This document shows positions 33,400 to 45,892 of a stretch of 64,000 bases of DNA, in pieces. This DNA is from Tigriopus japonicus. Lineage: Eukaryota > Arthropoda > Copepoda > Harpacticoida > Harpacticidae. Every line of letters starts with the position of its first letter. Positions within the stretch are counted from its first letter, which is position 1. Under the pieces are notes generated by a model. It saw nothing but the letters and a program-made list of their open reading frames with translations, was not told the origin of the DNA and searched no databases. Made by a program: the position numbers and the translations under genes. Location: positions 2,032,889 through 2,096,888 of the forward strand of contig JAAGOF010000109.1 of NCBI GenBank assembly GCA_010645155.1, read 5' to 3'.

Positions 33400-36215
33400 C
33401 CTAAGAAGTGAAGAGGTCGCAGCTTCAAAACGACATTCGGTTCAGTGCTCTTTTGAGCTGTAGAGCACTCTTGAAACAAGTTTAGCTCTAGCTCTTGAGA
33501 TTTTTGAGCGCTAACGACACTGTTGAGCCGAGAGTTCATTTCAAGGAAGTTGATCATGGATATCACGAAATGCCACTACTGTATACATGTGTATAAATGG
33601 GCCAATGGACAAACAATTGCATCGATGGAGTACAAGCTAAAACACCATCCATTAGCAGGAAATGCATCTGATGTGTTTGATCTAGTTTAATAACTGCTGA
33701 ACTTTGAATGTTCAATCCAAACCTGTGTTAAGTTATCCGAATTTTGACACGGTATGTCTCGACTATCAGATGTGAATCATTTGGATGTTCTGTGTCTCCA
33801 ACCTGGTTAACACATGTGGCTCGGAATTTGACCTCCCGCCCATTTCCTCCCCTCCCCATTCACCCCCGCCCTCGTTACCCTCCCCATCGCAAACACATAG
33901 CACAAAAAGTTCCACAGATTGAGTTACTCACGTTCAAGTTAGATGAGAGGTCCAAGTGCAATGGCACTTGTGCACTCTTTGGATACGGACAATGGAGATG
34001 ATTTTGATAAGAAAACTTTTGCAATTGCAAAGACAACACACTCTTTGCAAATGATTTGCTTGATTTGTTTAACTTCTTGGCTATTTCTCTGGGAGAGCTA
34101 GATATTCAACTGTTTTGAATCATCCTCATCCCAAGCATTTTATAGGATCCAGGAGCTACACTTCAATTTGGTTGACGCAATTTCTGGTCAAGAACTTGAG
34201 TTTTCTCGTCATACAACTCCCAGTCTCGTGTTAGCCTCAATGGCCGAAAATCTCCAGCTAACCACCGTTTGCGTCCCAGAAAGAATCTTCGGGTGAATTC
34301 CCATTACTGCAGAACTGGAAATAGCACCGAACCCGTTTCAGTTGAGACAATCCCAGACCAAAATGACCCTGGTCAAGCTGTACGATTCTCCCTACGCGCA
34401 TTCACCGTGCACGTACACAATACACTGGAGAAGTTGTCGCCTCTATAAAATCGAGATTATTCATAACTCGGGGAAAAGATACACGGTTCTTTGCTAATCG
34501 ATCCGCCCTGTTCCAACGTTTAGAGCAGGTCCGTTCCATCTGGAACAAGCTATATTACGACCAAGGTGTATTTTCTAACGTATCATGCGAACTTTGTAGA
34601 TTGGTTTGTGCAGTGTTTAGAGTTTGGCGCTCGGTCAGTCTGACAGCGCCAAAACTTAGGTGAATGGATGATGTAACGAAGGTTGGAGATTTCAAAGGAA
34701 AGATCCGAAATTTGGAACCCCTGTGATCTAAGGAGTCTTCATACTAGAAAAGTCTGGTTCTGATGGGTTTACGATGTTCCTCAATATGTACTGCCAATTG
34801 GCAAGCAAGCCTCCATCGTATTTGTACAGCAGCACAAATAGTACATAAATTTTATCTCTTGAAGGTACATCCCGAAAACATCCGTCGCAATCGGGAACAT
34901 AAAAAAGCATGGACTTTTTGCCAGGGAATTCGTACATGAATCATGAAACAAGAAGCCAAGGACGAAATCGAACAAGTTCGCAGTTTCGGGAAGACGTGAA
35001 ATGTGCGTTTCAGGTGTTCCAGATGTCGCATCACCAACAGTTTTTGACGCTGAAGTTTGTTTGGTACCGGGTTATGTGGTGTTATTTGAGTGCGTCGATA
35101 TCTTTATCTAGAAACATCTTGAACCGTTTCGGCAATGACGCCCAAATCACTAACATCTGCTCGAAAGGAAATGTCGCATCCAATCCTTTGGTTTCGATCG
35201 TGATGGTCAAACTACCCTTTTGAAACCATCCGTTGGCTTGACCCAAATAGTACTAAGATGACCTACTGGACAGCTTTGAGTCTGTTCATCTAATCGTACT
35301 GCTAGACGTATGTGAGATATTCATGAATTCAGGTTCTTGATCCAAAAAACGTGAGGGAACATAGCTAGTGTTGATTGAGTTTCCTTGACTCTCTAGCAAA
35401 AAAAATGACAAAATTAGGGCATCAAGTCTCTTTTTATTGTATATGCGGTATGATTTTTCATTGCGATGTACAGTAATATTATACTGATAATTCATTGCAG
35501 GTTTTTTACATTCTAAGGACATGTGCACTTTTTCCCTTCCTTTCTTGCACTTGTTTTATTTCAGAAAAAGCGTTTTATAAGTACTGCAATTGGTCACACA
35601 GTGTTACGTTGCGCAAGAATCAAGTTGCATTTTAATTGTTTATTTGTAAGTAGATCTGCAAGACCGATATATTTTGTTTTTTGCCTCACAGAATTTTCAA
35701 CAGATTTTGAATTTGAATAAGATTTTCCTTGACATGCAGGGGTATTTTTTTCAATGAATTTTAATGCTGGAATTGATTAGAATTGATCCCGGTTTTTATC
35801 TTCAACTTTGGTTGTGAAAAAAGGGCAAGAAGTGTCATTTGCTTGCCGTTGAAACAAAAACATGTTACGTAAGCGGTCTCAATTTTAGGCATCCATTCTA
35901 TCCTAGACTTTGGGGTTCCTGAACTCTCCTGCAATGCATGAATATAGAAAAATGTGATCAACAATGCATTTTAAATGGGACCAGATTCCAAGACAGCCAG
36001 GCAGTAATCTTTGATAGTTTTTTTGGTTTAGTAATTTTTTGTTTTGATTGTATTGGTGAATGTTTATTTTTAATGCCAAACATGGGCAGGAGTCAAAAGA
36101 TGATAAGCATGCTAAGCTGTAGGTACCACCATTAAAATTCTATATTTTTGACCTTAGTTCGCTCTAATGCCAGATTTTTCAGTTAACACTCCATCCGTCG
36201 CCATTTTGCCTTTTT
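33400..36215. other. No confident gene
   Basis: It contains a short plus-strand frame at 34363 (MTLVKLYDSPYAHSPCTYT, about 45 codons) just before a TATAAA at 34443, and an exon-like piece at 35565-35646 between an acceptor TTTATTTCAG and donor GTAAGT. Neither could be assembled into a gene. Confidence 0.4.
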
Positions 36216-36770
36216 TTGGGTGAAAAAAAATCCATACATGCTTTATGGTATTGTCAAAACAAACCAAAAATATTTGAAATGAGTCCATCCTACTTCATTT
36301 TTTGGCCGGAATTTCGAACCACTGGTATTCTTTTCTTGTCGTTGCCAAATGGAACACTGATTATTGCATACACTGTAATCCAAATAACACAACCAACCAC
36401 TCATGTCGCAAACCTTATTTCCGTGGAACTGAGAACATCGAAGGATAAGAGGAACCAATTTTACTCCCGTAACAACTGGATTCGTCAACAGCTGTACCTG
36501 ATTCTGCGTCGGCTGAAATATACAACTTCTGTTTCCAACATCAATTGGAAATTACAATCCCAGTCAAACACACTTGAAAGATTCTTTCCTAGATACAAGT
36601 TGCCTCGTTTAAACGCCATTCATTTTTTCATGGATCAAGAACTCTCCACTCCCATAGAGGCATGTAAAATACTGGCACGATTTTTCGAACTTTGTAGGCT
36701 AATCAGGCTGCGCCACAATCGTTTTAAAAACTTCCATGATCAAAGCAATTCCAATCTCTCCAAAACCTAA
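36216..36770 (+). CDS. Unrecognised long open frame (184 codons)
   Basis: An open frame unusually long for this AT-rich stretch, closing at 36768-36770, with AATAAA about 80 bp later (36850). It lacks an ATG near its start; the first in-frame ATG encodes MSPSYFIFWPEF. Parts are basic and tryptophan/arginine-containing (NNWIRQQLYLILRRLKY). It could be the terminal exon of a gene whose upstream exons lie at 34.9-36.1 kb, or an old transposon frame. No family recognised. Confidence 0.3.
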   Translation: MGEKKSIHALWYCQNKPKIFEMSPSYFIFWPEFRTTGILFLSLPNGTLIIAYTVIQITQPTTHVANLISVELRTSKDKRNQFYSRNNWIRQQLYLILRRLKYTTSVSNINWKLQSQSNTLERFFPRYKLPRLNAIHFFMDQELSTPIEACKILARFFELCRLIRLRHNRFKNFHDQSNSNLSKT

Positions 36771-37389
36771 TCACAGAACTGCTCGCCATGAAAAGAACTT
36801 ATCATAACTGTTGGGTACTCCGCCTTGCACTCTGACTAAACATGGATGAATAAAAACATTTTAAAAAGCACAGCAATGCATTAGCTTTATTTCTACGCTA
36901 ATAGATCATGTGAACAATTCCAAATCTAGTGGTATCTAGCACTTTTATCCTCATATCTGTGTTGGTCAGCAAGGCCAAAGTGCAGAGGAACGGTAGGGTA
37001 GTCAAAATGAAAAGAGAAGGAAGTGTTCGGTGGGATGATTTGTTGAACCTTTTCGAGAGATAAATGCACATAAATCTCTTTTGACAGTTATGCTAAGTGA
37101 CGTTACTTAAAGCTAATGTGCTGGTTAGAATAATATACTTTTGCATACTTCAGACGACAAATGTTAAATGAGCAACAATATGTGATTGACTTTCAGTTTT
37201 TACCTCCCTTTTGTTTTGTCTCTCCTTATGGGGGAAATTGTTCCACCGATATATAGTACACATATATAGTTCACATTCTCTATGTGTAGTCAACACCTCG
37301 AAAACTGCAAAAACTAGAAACAGAGGGCGTCATTGTGGCGATTTCACGAACCTTCTGCCCCTTCTGACTCTCTGCAATGACGGTAAAAT

Positions 37390-37666
37390 TAGAGGGCTAA
37401 CAGAAAAATGACACTCCAAACAAATTTGTGAGTCACCAAGCCTGTGCACTGTGTGTGCAATGGGATTTGACGATGGACACATTTAGTTACGTGATTCTAA
37501 ACCAGAACTTGCGTTTTCAGGGAGTCAGTGGTGAAAATGCTCATTTAACGGCTTTGCTCAAACAAGAGCAATGCATGATGAATCAAGTCACTTGACACCC
37601 TTGCTGCAGGATTGTTGAAGTGTGTTCAAAACTGAACTAGAGTGACATTTCTTTGTAAGCCCTCGA
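37390..37666 (-). mobile_element. hAT-type MITE (TAGAGGGCTAAC family), copy 2
   Basis: Inverted relative to copy 1 at 6028-6316 and similar along its length. Ends TAGAGGGCTAACAGA and TAAGCCCTCGA, with an 8-bp duplication GGTAAAAT at 37382-37389 and 37667-37674. Confidence 0.85.
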
Positions 37667-37877
37667 GGTAAAATTTGCTTGTATTAAATTTCGAACAATT
37701 CTGGACGTCCTGAAGATTCTCAAACTCTAACGAGGAAACTTCAAAACTAACATCTATGGCTTTTGGGAAAATCCAGCCATGAATTCACGTTGAGATCTCT
37801 TCTTCGACTTCATTTTCATGCCATTTTTTAGTCTTTGCAATCAGCATGGAATCCCACCCTGACGTTAAGGGTTAGTC

Positions 37878-38308
37878 CAGGTACTTAAGGAAAAGTCCAA
37901 AATAATGGCCCCAAGGGCTCTAGTACTGTTCTCATGGGCTCAGAAATCTTTGATAGTAACTATATGCACCTGTGAACCTACCGGGATCTTTTTAATAATA
38001 ATCTTTATTGCGAGCTTCTTTACTCATTGGATACATTTTTTTGATACAATCATCATGGTTGACATTAGAAAGGTAGTTTTGTCACAGGTTGGGGGCCCAT
38101 TTAGGGTTTTCCGTAGCGCCGCCATTCGAGGCGAGTATCCACTAGACGGGGTTTGGGGGAAGACCTGGGTTCGAACCCATGAACCCGAGCACAGCTCGGT
38201 CGCGCGTTTGTCAACTGCGCTATACCATCTTCCCTTTTTTTTGGACGGCCTCTGACTACACAGAGTCAATTTTTGCCGGCCTTGATCCCAAAGCTTTCGT
38301 GACGATTG
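37878..38308 (+). mobile_element. hAT-type MITE remnant split by a SINE
   Basis: 37878-37982 matches the middle of the 10032 element (AAAGTCCAAAATA, then GGGCTCAGAAATCTTTGA and GTGAACCTACC). 38243-38308 matches its right part (GGCCTTGATCCCAAAG). The termini are eroded. The gap is filled by the tRNA-derived insertion. Confidence 0.65.
37983..38242 (-). mobile_element. tRNA-derived SINE
   Basis: Read on the minus strand it starts with a tRNA-like head: A-box region GATGGTATAGCGCAGTTG and B-box ATGGGTTCGAACCC, then an unrelated body and an A/T-rich AATAAAGATTATTATT tail. The tRNA-like head, body and simple tail are the layout of a SINE. It interrupts a hAT-type MITE. No clear target duplication was found. 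Confidence 0.62.
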
Positions 38309-38346
38309 ATTATGCTTACGTAATTTACTATTACTATGGTAATGAC

Positions 38347-39104
38347 TAGAGCGGCCGAAAATATTTAATTAAATATATAAATGTTTAATTTAAATATTTT
38401 ACCGTATTGAGCACTTTTTAAATATTTGGGCTTTTTCTTCCAAAACTAAAGGAAAATTCCTTTGGTTTCTTTGAATTATATCAAGAATCATCATAATTTC
38501 CGCATATCTTTTGAAATATTGGCAAACAATCTGACCTTCCCAAAACAATACGTTCAAGATCTCCCTTTTTTTTAATTATTAAGCCAATTTTTGAGGTGAA
38601 TAGTCAACAAATAAATTGGGAAAGCATTCTGCGTTGGAAAGAAATATTTGGTCGATTTGGCCTTGAAAATTACATTAACGGATTTGAATCTAGAAAAGAA
38701 AAGCACAGCTCCAACCAAAAGAAAATTCGGGAAACTCTGGGTTGAATGTTAAACCAAATCTTGGCCAATAACATTTTGATTGAATCTAGGCAAGGATATC
38801 CTTGATCTAGGGTAAAAATAGAGACTGTCAAGAAACACAATTTTTCACATGGTATGAATGTTTTCAGCAAAAGATTTGTCTACCAGCATTTTCGTCGTTG
38901 CAAAATTTTCATCAAAAATTTGGATTTTGAATACAGAAAAAGCTCTAAAAATACCAATTTATTTCCCCTGAATACCTACAAATTTAGATATTTTTTTTAA
39001 ATATTTAGGTGCTTTTTAAATATTTTCTTAAACATTTTGATGTTTTTTCCTTAAATGTTATTTAAATATTTGGCCTTGAAAATTAAATATTTTCGGCCGC
39101 TCTA
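38347..39104. mobile_element. hAT-type element (TAGAGCGGCCGAAAATATT ends)
   Basis: A 758-bp AT-rich element with ends TAGAGCGGCCGAAAATATT and the complementary AATATTTTCGGCCGCTCTA, and a perfect 8-bp duplication GTAATGAC at 38339-38346 and 39105-39112. The interior repeats AAATATTT motifs and encodes no transposase. Confidence 0.88.
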
Positions 39105-39112
39105 GTAATGAC

Positions 39113-42100
39113 GTTTTTAATGAATATCTTTTTACAATGCACTAGCGCTGATTACCACCGACCATTTCATCATATCCCTTTAGTTGAACTTGTCTAGCGC
39201 ATTTTCTCTGCACATCCAATCTTCAAAGAATGCATTTCGTACGAATGTTGAGGCTTTTCGAGTCAGATTATCTTTTACAAGAACGCTTTAAGTCGCAAGC
39301 AACATTGTGCATGCTTTCAAAGAATATTCACGTCAATCTGTGTTTTTCTTTCAATTGTAACACATTTATTTCAAAAAGGATGGCAGATATTTTTGCTCAA
39401 CGGGTCAAAATTTGGGGAACAATTGTTGAGAAAAAAATTGTCATTGTTCATATACTTAAGCTTTCCGTATTGAGTTATTAAAAGTATGTAAGCAAGAAGG
39501 TAGCACCTACAAAAAGTTGACATACATGTGTTTTTGTTCCTCCTAGTTTTCTTTATAAGATTGTCTTATTATCATCCGAAACTCGGACGTTCGTGTGGCT
39601 TTTTGATTTTCTTTAAGATACAGATAGTACGTGAAACAGGATTTCAATTTCTCGTTATCCGAAATCAGAATTCAAGACAAGCCCTCAAAACTGACCAATC
39701 ATATTCGAGAAACTGGCCATTCAACGACAATGTTTTTTTCCTTCCAGAACTGACCTCTCCCCTTGTAGGCACTAGGCATAAATAATAAAGCCATTTTTTG
39801 GCAAGTTTCACTACCCTAAAACGGGTTATTGCAATTGAAAACGAGTATCTTATGAAGTGGGTAGATTCATTGGTTAAGGAAGAAGAAGGAAAAATAGGCC
39901 TGAAATTAAGACCATCGTAGTCAGAGACAAAGGAAGTTTACGTTAATATGACGCACGCCCATCCAAGATATTGCGTTTTGGTCCCATTGAGCGAGACATT
40001 CAATCAGGGTCATCATGTCTTGGTGACATTGGAGACTTTATTTAGGTTGATATTTAGAGGGAGGTCAAATTTGCATACTAGAACATGGACTCAGTACTTT
40101 ACAACATACGCTAAAAAAGCAACTTCTACTCGCTTACTGGGTTTCTCAAGGTTCTGAATTGGTTTTAACAAGGAAAGAGCGGTTCAAACATACTATTACT
40201 TTTAGAGTTCTAGCTTTCGTTTTTTATAAATTATTTTTCATGTGTACTATCATTGGCAAACTGGACTGTCCACAACCAACGTGTTTTGCTCACTGACTCA
40301 TTCTTTAAGAGCTGTTTTCAATTCAAACCCTTATAAATTTTAAGAGACGAAACTGGTATTGATCCATCATAAATAGAAATTGACAACAGACTCTTTGACC
40401 CAAACCGGAACTGTAAATGCTTCTCAATTGAAAATGTTCCAAAACTAGAGTATGAAAAAAGTACCAAAATGCAACTTGCCCCAAATGGGTCAAGTTTTAC
40501 AAATTTTCATTTTTTCGCAAGAATTTCAAAACCACCAATCTCTGAAATATTAAATGAATTCACGAATTTTACATTTCACAAGCACTAAAGGTCAAAACCC
40601 TTTCAATGTAAAAATAATTAGTCTCAAGATTGTGAATGCAAAGCAAGGTTGTGTTCTTAATTAAGTGAGGAAGGGCAATAATATTTTAAATTCCATTGAA
40701 GAGGATCCAAAATCTACAATAAAATTTTGATTTGCGCAACCCCTGTCAGTGCTTTAAGTGTATCATTTTCGGATTTTTTACCGTTCAGACATCATTGCGA
40801 AAAGTGAATAAAATCGCAAGGAACCTGTAGACAAAATTGGTGATTTTTGACTCATTGCAAAAAATACGTTGCAACATTTTTCAATTGATAACAATTTTAT
40901 CCCATTTTTTTAAAACTTATTTTCCAAGTCCTTGTCGCAACACTTTTTCCCCAAAGGGAAAGAAATTTTGTTGTTAACTTCAAAAAAATGTCATGTCTGA
41001 TGAAATTACAGTGTATGTTTTATACTTGTTACTAAATTTTGTGTGAAATAGACATAGAGAGATAGCATTTTTGCAAGTGAAATCAAGTGGGGTACCAATT
41101 TTACTTGTCATTTCCCATGAAAACCAAACGAGTTCAGCCTTTTTAGATTGTAAAATAGTTCAGTAGATCTACTTTTGAGAGTTTATTTGAGGTCTTGTCC
41201 TGATTGATGGAATGAAAATCCAGAGTTCCAGAGTGGATATGTTCAGCCAGACTCTGATAGCAATTTGTCGACAGCCTGACCAATTTTAGCTCTTTTTCCT
41301 GATATTTTGGAAATTTACCTCCAAATTTAAGCTTTTAGATCTTTTGGCTCTTTTAGCTCCTTTTTGAAATATTTTGCCATTTTTCAGCTCTTTTTCTAGA
41401 ATTTTAGGGATTTTTGGCTCTTTTTCACAATTTTCCAAGTTGCCAAATTTTTACCCCAACAAAATGAGGTTTGTTTAAAAATGGTTTTTCGTTTTACAAA
41501 TACGTGGAATTTTCAGGACAATCAACTCCAAACTATGGCTCTTCCTTCTAAAGGAAAAAAAAAATCACTATCTCCATTAATGTGCTGGTACCAACTAAAA
41601 CCACGACTTACTTTACTCTTTGCTTCAAACTACTCATCTCTAACTGACAAAACGTTGATTTGATCAAGTTGAAATTGAGCATGCAAGCTTTGAATTACGG
41701 GCCAAACAAGAGTTAGATCAAATCTTTCTCTGATTGGTACAGAAATAAGATAAAACGGCTTTTGCCAATAACTTTTGCGTAAAGGTCTTTTATTATCCCT
41801 GCTCTATCTGTATCATTTAAAAAGCCAACATCACTTCACAAGAGTAACCTTTTTTTTCTTGGCCGCTTTTTAACACATTAAAAAATACTCTAAAAAGTAA
41901 TTTTTCAATGTCTTGAAAGACACTGTCAATGTCACACTGCTCGTGTGTACGTAAGGTCCAAAAATATGGTAATATTACTTTTTTGGCCTTTTTAAATCTA
42001 GCTCTTTTTAGCTCTTTTTTTTAAATAGCGCTTTTAACTCCACAAGTTGCCTTTCAACTGAGGGGTTTAGCTCTTTTTGATCTTAAATAGTTATGCTGCT

Positions 42101-43184
42101 TGTCGGACAATATTCAGGCCCCAGCTGACCCTTAGATCTAATATTAATCACTAGATAGCGTGAAAGCTTCAGGCTGATTTGGCAAAGGAGGCGGAATGAG
42201 TTGAATTTGTGAGGAAAATGTCGCGCTCACAACTGTTGAGCGGACAATTAGTGTGACTAAACATGCGAATCAAGATCAACTTTTCAAAACTCGTTCTTGA
42301 AGCCACAAGTCTGTTGTTGTCCATATATGTATTGCATTAACCCTCCATAACGCAAAAGCTTAAATTTGTGTTCTTCCTACAGTGACATATTCAATGTATA
42401 GCCCTCGATCTGATGACATCAAGTGTTTGCCTAAAACCGGAGTGGCAGCTACAGATATTTCATACTTATTTCAGAGTGATGGAACAACAAATTCTGTGAT
42501 GTTTCATCAAGATTTTTTAATTACGCAACAAAGCAATATAACCCTATAATAACAAAACTTGGATCTTATTTGGAACACCGAATGTAAAATGAATCAGAGC
42601 CAACACAAAAGTCTCAGCAGAAATAAGATTCTGACACCTTTGCAATAAAAAAAATGTGGAAATGGTCACGTTGGGCCCATGGAAGAAATTGCGGTCGGAT
42701 CGGAATTATGAGATAAGTCCGAGGTTTGGTGATTGCTTCATTTTGAAGTTCAAATTCAAACGTTCATGATTGATACATATGTTCATTTTTTTCTCATGAC
42801 TTCAAGTTAACCACTGTAGATTCCAAATCAATGACGATTGGAGGACTGCTTTCCGCAGAACTCATTTCCTAGGAAGAAATCACTGTTTCATTGAAGTAAA
42901 AATGTCCTCAGTTTTTTATGTACTGTCAGCATGACGCAATCAACGATTTTCAAAAACTCAAATACCATATAAATCATTTCTTGAAGTCCAGAATCAAGAT
43001 GTTTTATCGATTCATATCATGCAAAGGGAACCAAGAAATAGATCTTTTGAAAAAATGTAAGAAATAATCGTTTTTTTACATTCTAAAATATGACGATACA
43101 GCACTATTAGAATAAAGTTCATCACACTGGGGAAAAAGCACCTCTTTCAAAGCGGCCCAGTCCTTATTACTGATGCGAACAAAT
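39113..43184. other. Gene desert, low-complexity
   Basis: No supported gene. 41285-41450 and 41990-42080 are rich in AGCTCTTTTT-type repeats, probably a degraded non-autonomous element whose ends could not be paired. Confidence 0.45.
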
Positions 43185-43710
43185 TGGTCATTTGTTTGTT
43201 TGTTTGTTTATTTGTTTGGGTTTTCAGAATGTTTGTTTGTTTGGGGTAAATTTGTACCATTCCCAAACAAAAACAGTATCATCATTTGTTGTGATTTGTG
43301 AACACAACTATCTAAGGATCATCTTTGCCACAATTCTCTGTGCTCATGAAGGAATTGATTGGTTCGAAAGAGATACTTCATACAACTGGAGCTTTCGGTT
43401 TTGACTGGTGATGCAATTCATACAACTGGTGACTTTTGATGGTTTTCAAGACCTTAACTTACTTAACAGTTTTGCCCTTGCCTAAGGGGCGTCACTTTTG
43501 GCAGCCCTGATTTGTTGGGAAAACAAAACATTCAACAGAAGTCAATCTTTTATCTGTTGAGATCTTTTTTCCGATTTGTTTGTTTTATATTTTTGATTTG
43601 TATTTGTTTGGTATGCTGTCGTGTGTTTGTCTTTGTTTGTTATTTGTTTTATATTTGTTTGTTTCCCATCAGTACGAACTATCCACTGAACATACCGTAT
43701 TTGTTTGTTT
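43185..43710. repeat. (TTTG)n-rich region
   Basis: TTTGTTTG tracts are concentrated at 43190-43260 and 43570-43710. They open spurious Cys/Leu/Phe-rich frames. Confidence 0.75.
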
Positions 43711-44699
43711 GGGCACATTGCGCCATGGAAAAAATCAAGTTTTTACATCCAACCTTTGCAATTCGATAGCTGTAACTTATCCAACAAAATCTTCATTTAT
43801 GCCCGCCCTGTGTGGAAATCTATCAGAAGACTTAAACAACATGTTTTAAAGAATCCAGTGCAAAGAAAGGGAGGAGTGATAGTTTTGATCTTACTTGCTC
43901 GACTTCCAGTTTTTTTTTTCATACCTATTTAGGCACGAGCATGGAATTCAATGTTAAGCTCTGTTTCACCACGATACTTGGGTACAAATTAATTCAAATT
44001 TTAGGAAGTTGTACCCTAACCAACAAGTAAGTTTTTCCCATGTCCCTTTAATTTCTCACTATCCATTATCACTCATGTGAGTCTGTATTCATTAAAGTAT
44101 AATTAATTCCAAGCACTCTTGTATCTTCACATACCCAGATTTAGGACGACATCAACACTAAAACATATTTTCTTTGATTTTCCGTATTCTTTTTTCAAAC
44201 TGCCGATGCAGTAAACCCTATGATTTTTAGATGTTTACTAAAAATATTTAGATTCCACTTCATTTGGCTTCGTTTATGTTAGGGTGTTTGGGTCCATCAA
44301 CTGAAAGCATGCCAACACTGAATAAAGACTATTTGAAAATTCTTCATCACAAATTATAACTTCAGAGGTGGTGATCACATTTGTTATCTTGAACATGCTT
44401 CTTGACTACTTACAAGATTTTAGAGGCAAAAAATAACATGACATTTAAGAATCTTCAAATAGTTTCAGTTCATCCAGTTTCCATTTTGTATCAGGGTCTG
44501 TTCGGCCAAAGATGACTCCACGGCGGCTCTACTCAGGGCAAACTTTTTCTTTTTGAATTCCAATCAAGAAAACGTGGTTTCCTCTACAAAAGTTAGTCTT
44601 AAAATGACAAAAAATTTGTCTACCATTTTTAAGCCCAACTCGAATGATTTTTTATGGTTGTGGATTTTTTTTAACGCTACAAGGAATGCGATTCCCTGA

Positions 44700-45550
44700 A
44701 AACAAATAAATCATTAATATATCCAGCCACACGTTTGAAGTGCCTTCCTCATTGTCAACTAGACATGCTTATCAAACTTTCCATCATCTTGGATGCAAAC
44801 GCCTAAATCATTCATAGATGATAACACCTGCTCAATATTAAAACCTTCATTGTCTTTAAGTGGCACATATAATTCAGACGCCCCAAACGTCATTGTGTGG
44901 AAGTCAAAGAAATGGGCCCATATTTACTAGGAAACAACTTATCTCCGCCCTTACCATTTGGAACAAAATGAGCTATTTTTAAAGAAGAGGGAAACTTGCC
45001 CTGATCCAAGATGCGACGCATCAAGTAAGAGAAAACAAGGGCAAGAATCTGTGACCATTTCATCAGAACCTGATATGTCACACCATCGGATCCAGGAGAA
45101 CTCTAGAGCTTTAACATTTAACCTCTTGATGGCCTCAAAAGCATCTTGATCTGTGACTACCAGATCCTCCAATCGATTGTCCTGGATATCAATGCCAGTC
45201 TTAACGACATTACAAGAGTCATGGCCTGCTTTTCCCATTCTTTTCGATATTGCAAATATTCTAAAGAGCTGATCTCCAAGTCGTTTGGCCATATCCTCAT
45301 TTTCATTGACGGTTCTGCCGTCCGCCGTTGTCGTTGCCGTTTGATCCGTGACCTCTAGATGACTAAGGCTGTATTTTCTAAATTGGCTCTGAGAATCAAA
45401 CTTCAAAAAGGACGTTTGCGGTACAAAAAAGGTAGCGCCCCCATGACGTTCCTTATGAAACAACGAGTTTTAAGCGTTTTGTTAGGTAATTAATCCCTGG
45501 TACATAGAGGGTGTTTTTGGTGCCCGTCAGATTTGAGATATCTGTATTAA
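44700..45550 (-). mobile_element. LINE remnant with internal deletion
   Basis: The minus strand encodes GSDEMVTDSCPC-type frameshifted sequence in one frame and, in another, MTYQVLMKWSQILALVFSY then KIAHFVPNGKGGDK...SKYGPISLTST. The latter is a classic non-LTR reverse transcriptase segment. It joins at about 44890 directly to sequence matching 49690-49860, from a later part of the enzyme, so the catalytic core is deleted. The 5' end resembles 16783-16980. Confidence 0.78.
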
Positions 45551-45818
45551 AATATGTGCCCATTCATTCGACTGATCGATTAACCTCGAAATCAAAACAC
45601 TAAGTCAGTGAAGACAACCAGGGTAGAAGAACGCAATCCTTCGCTTCGAATGAAATTTCCCAATCTCCATGATTAGCGAGCGCCCCGCCGTCCGCGTCCT
45701 TCTTTGGCGAGGTCCATGGTCCTATTTTTTAAATCTCACCTTATGCTCAGAAGCGTTTTCAAAACAAGCATCATGTCCTGAATAAATTTTTAAGATGAGT
45801 TCAATTATATATCTTGAG

Positions 45819-45826
45819 TATATAAA
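45819..45826 (+). promoter_or_regulatory. TATA box of small secreted-protein gene
   Basis: TATATAAA, 67 bp upstream of the ATG at 45893, placing the expected start site about 45850 with a short 5'-UTR. Confidence 0.65.
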
Positions 45827-45892
45827 CCTCAAACCCAGCCTACTAAGACATCAAAACCTTCATGTGAGAGAACGGAAACAAGCCAATTCAAC

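Noticed and set aside
34363..34500. Frame starting MTLVKLYDSPYAHSP, superficially like a glutathione S-transferase N-terminus
   Set aside because: It stops after about 45 codons and the rest of the fold is absent; a nearby TATAAA lies inside it rather than upstream.
41285..42090. Transposon with CAGCCAGACTCTG / CCAGCTG ends
   Set aside because: The candidate ends pair poorly and no target duplication was found; only a low-complexity AGCTCTTTTT region is certain.
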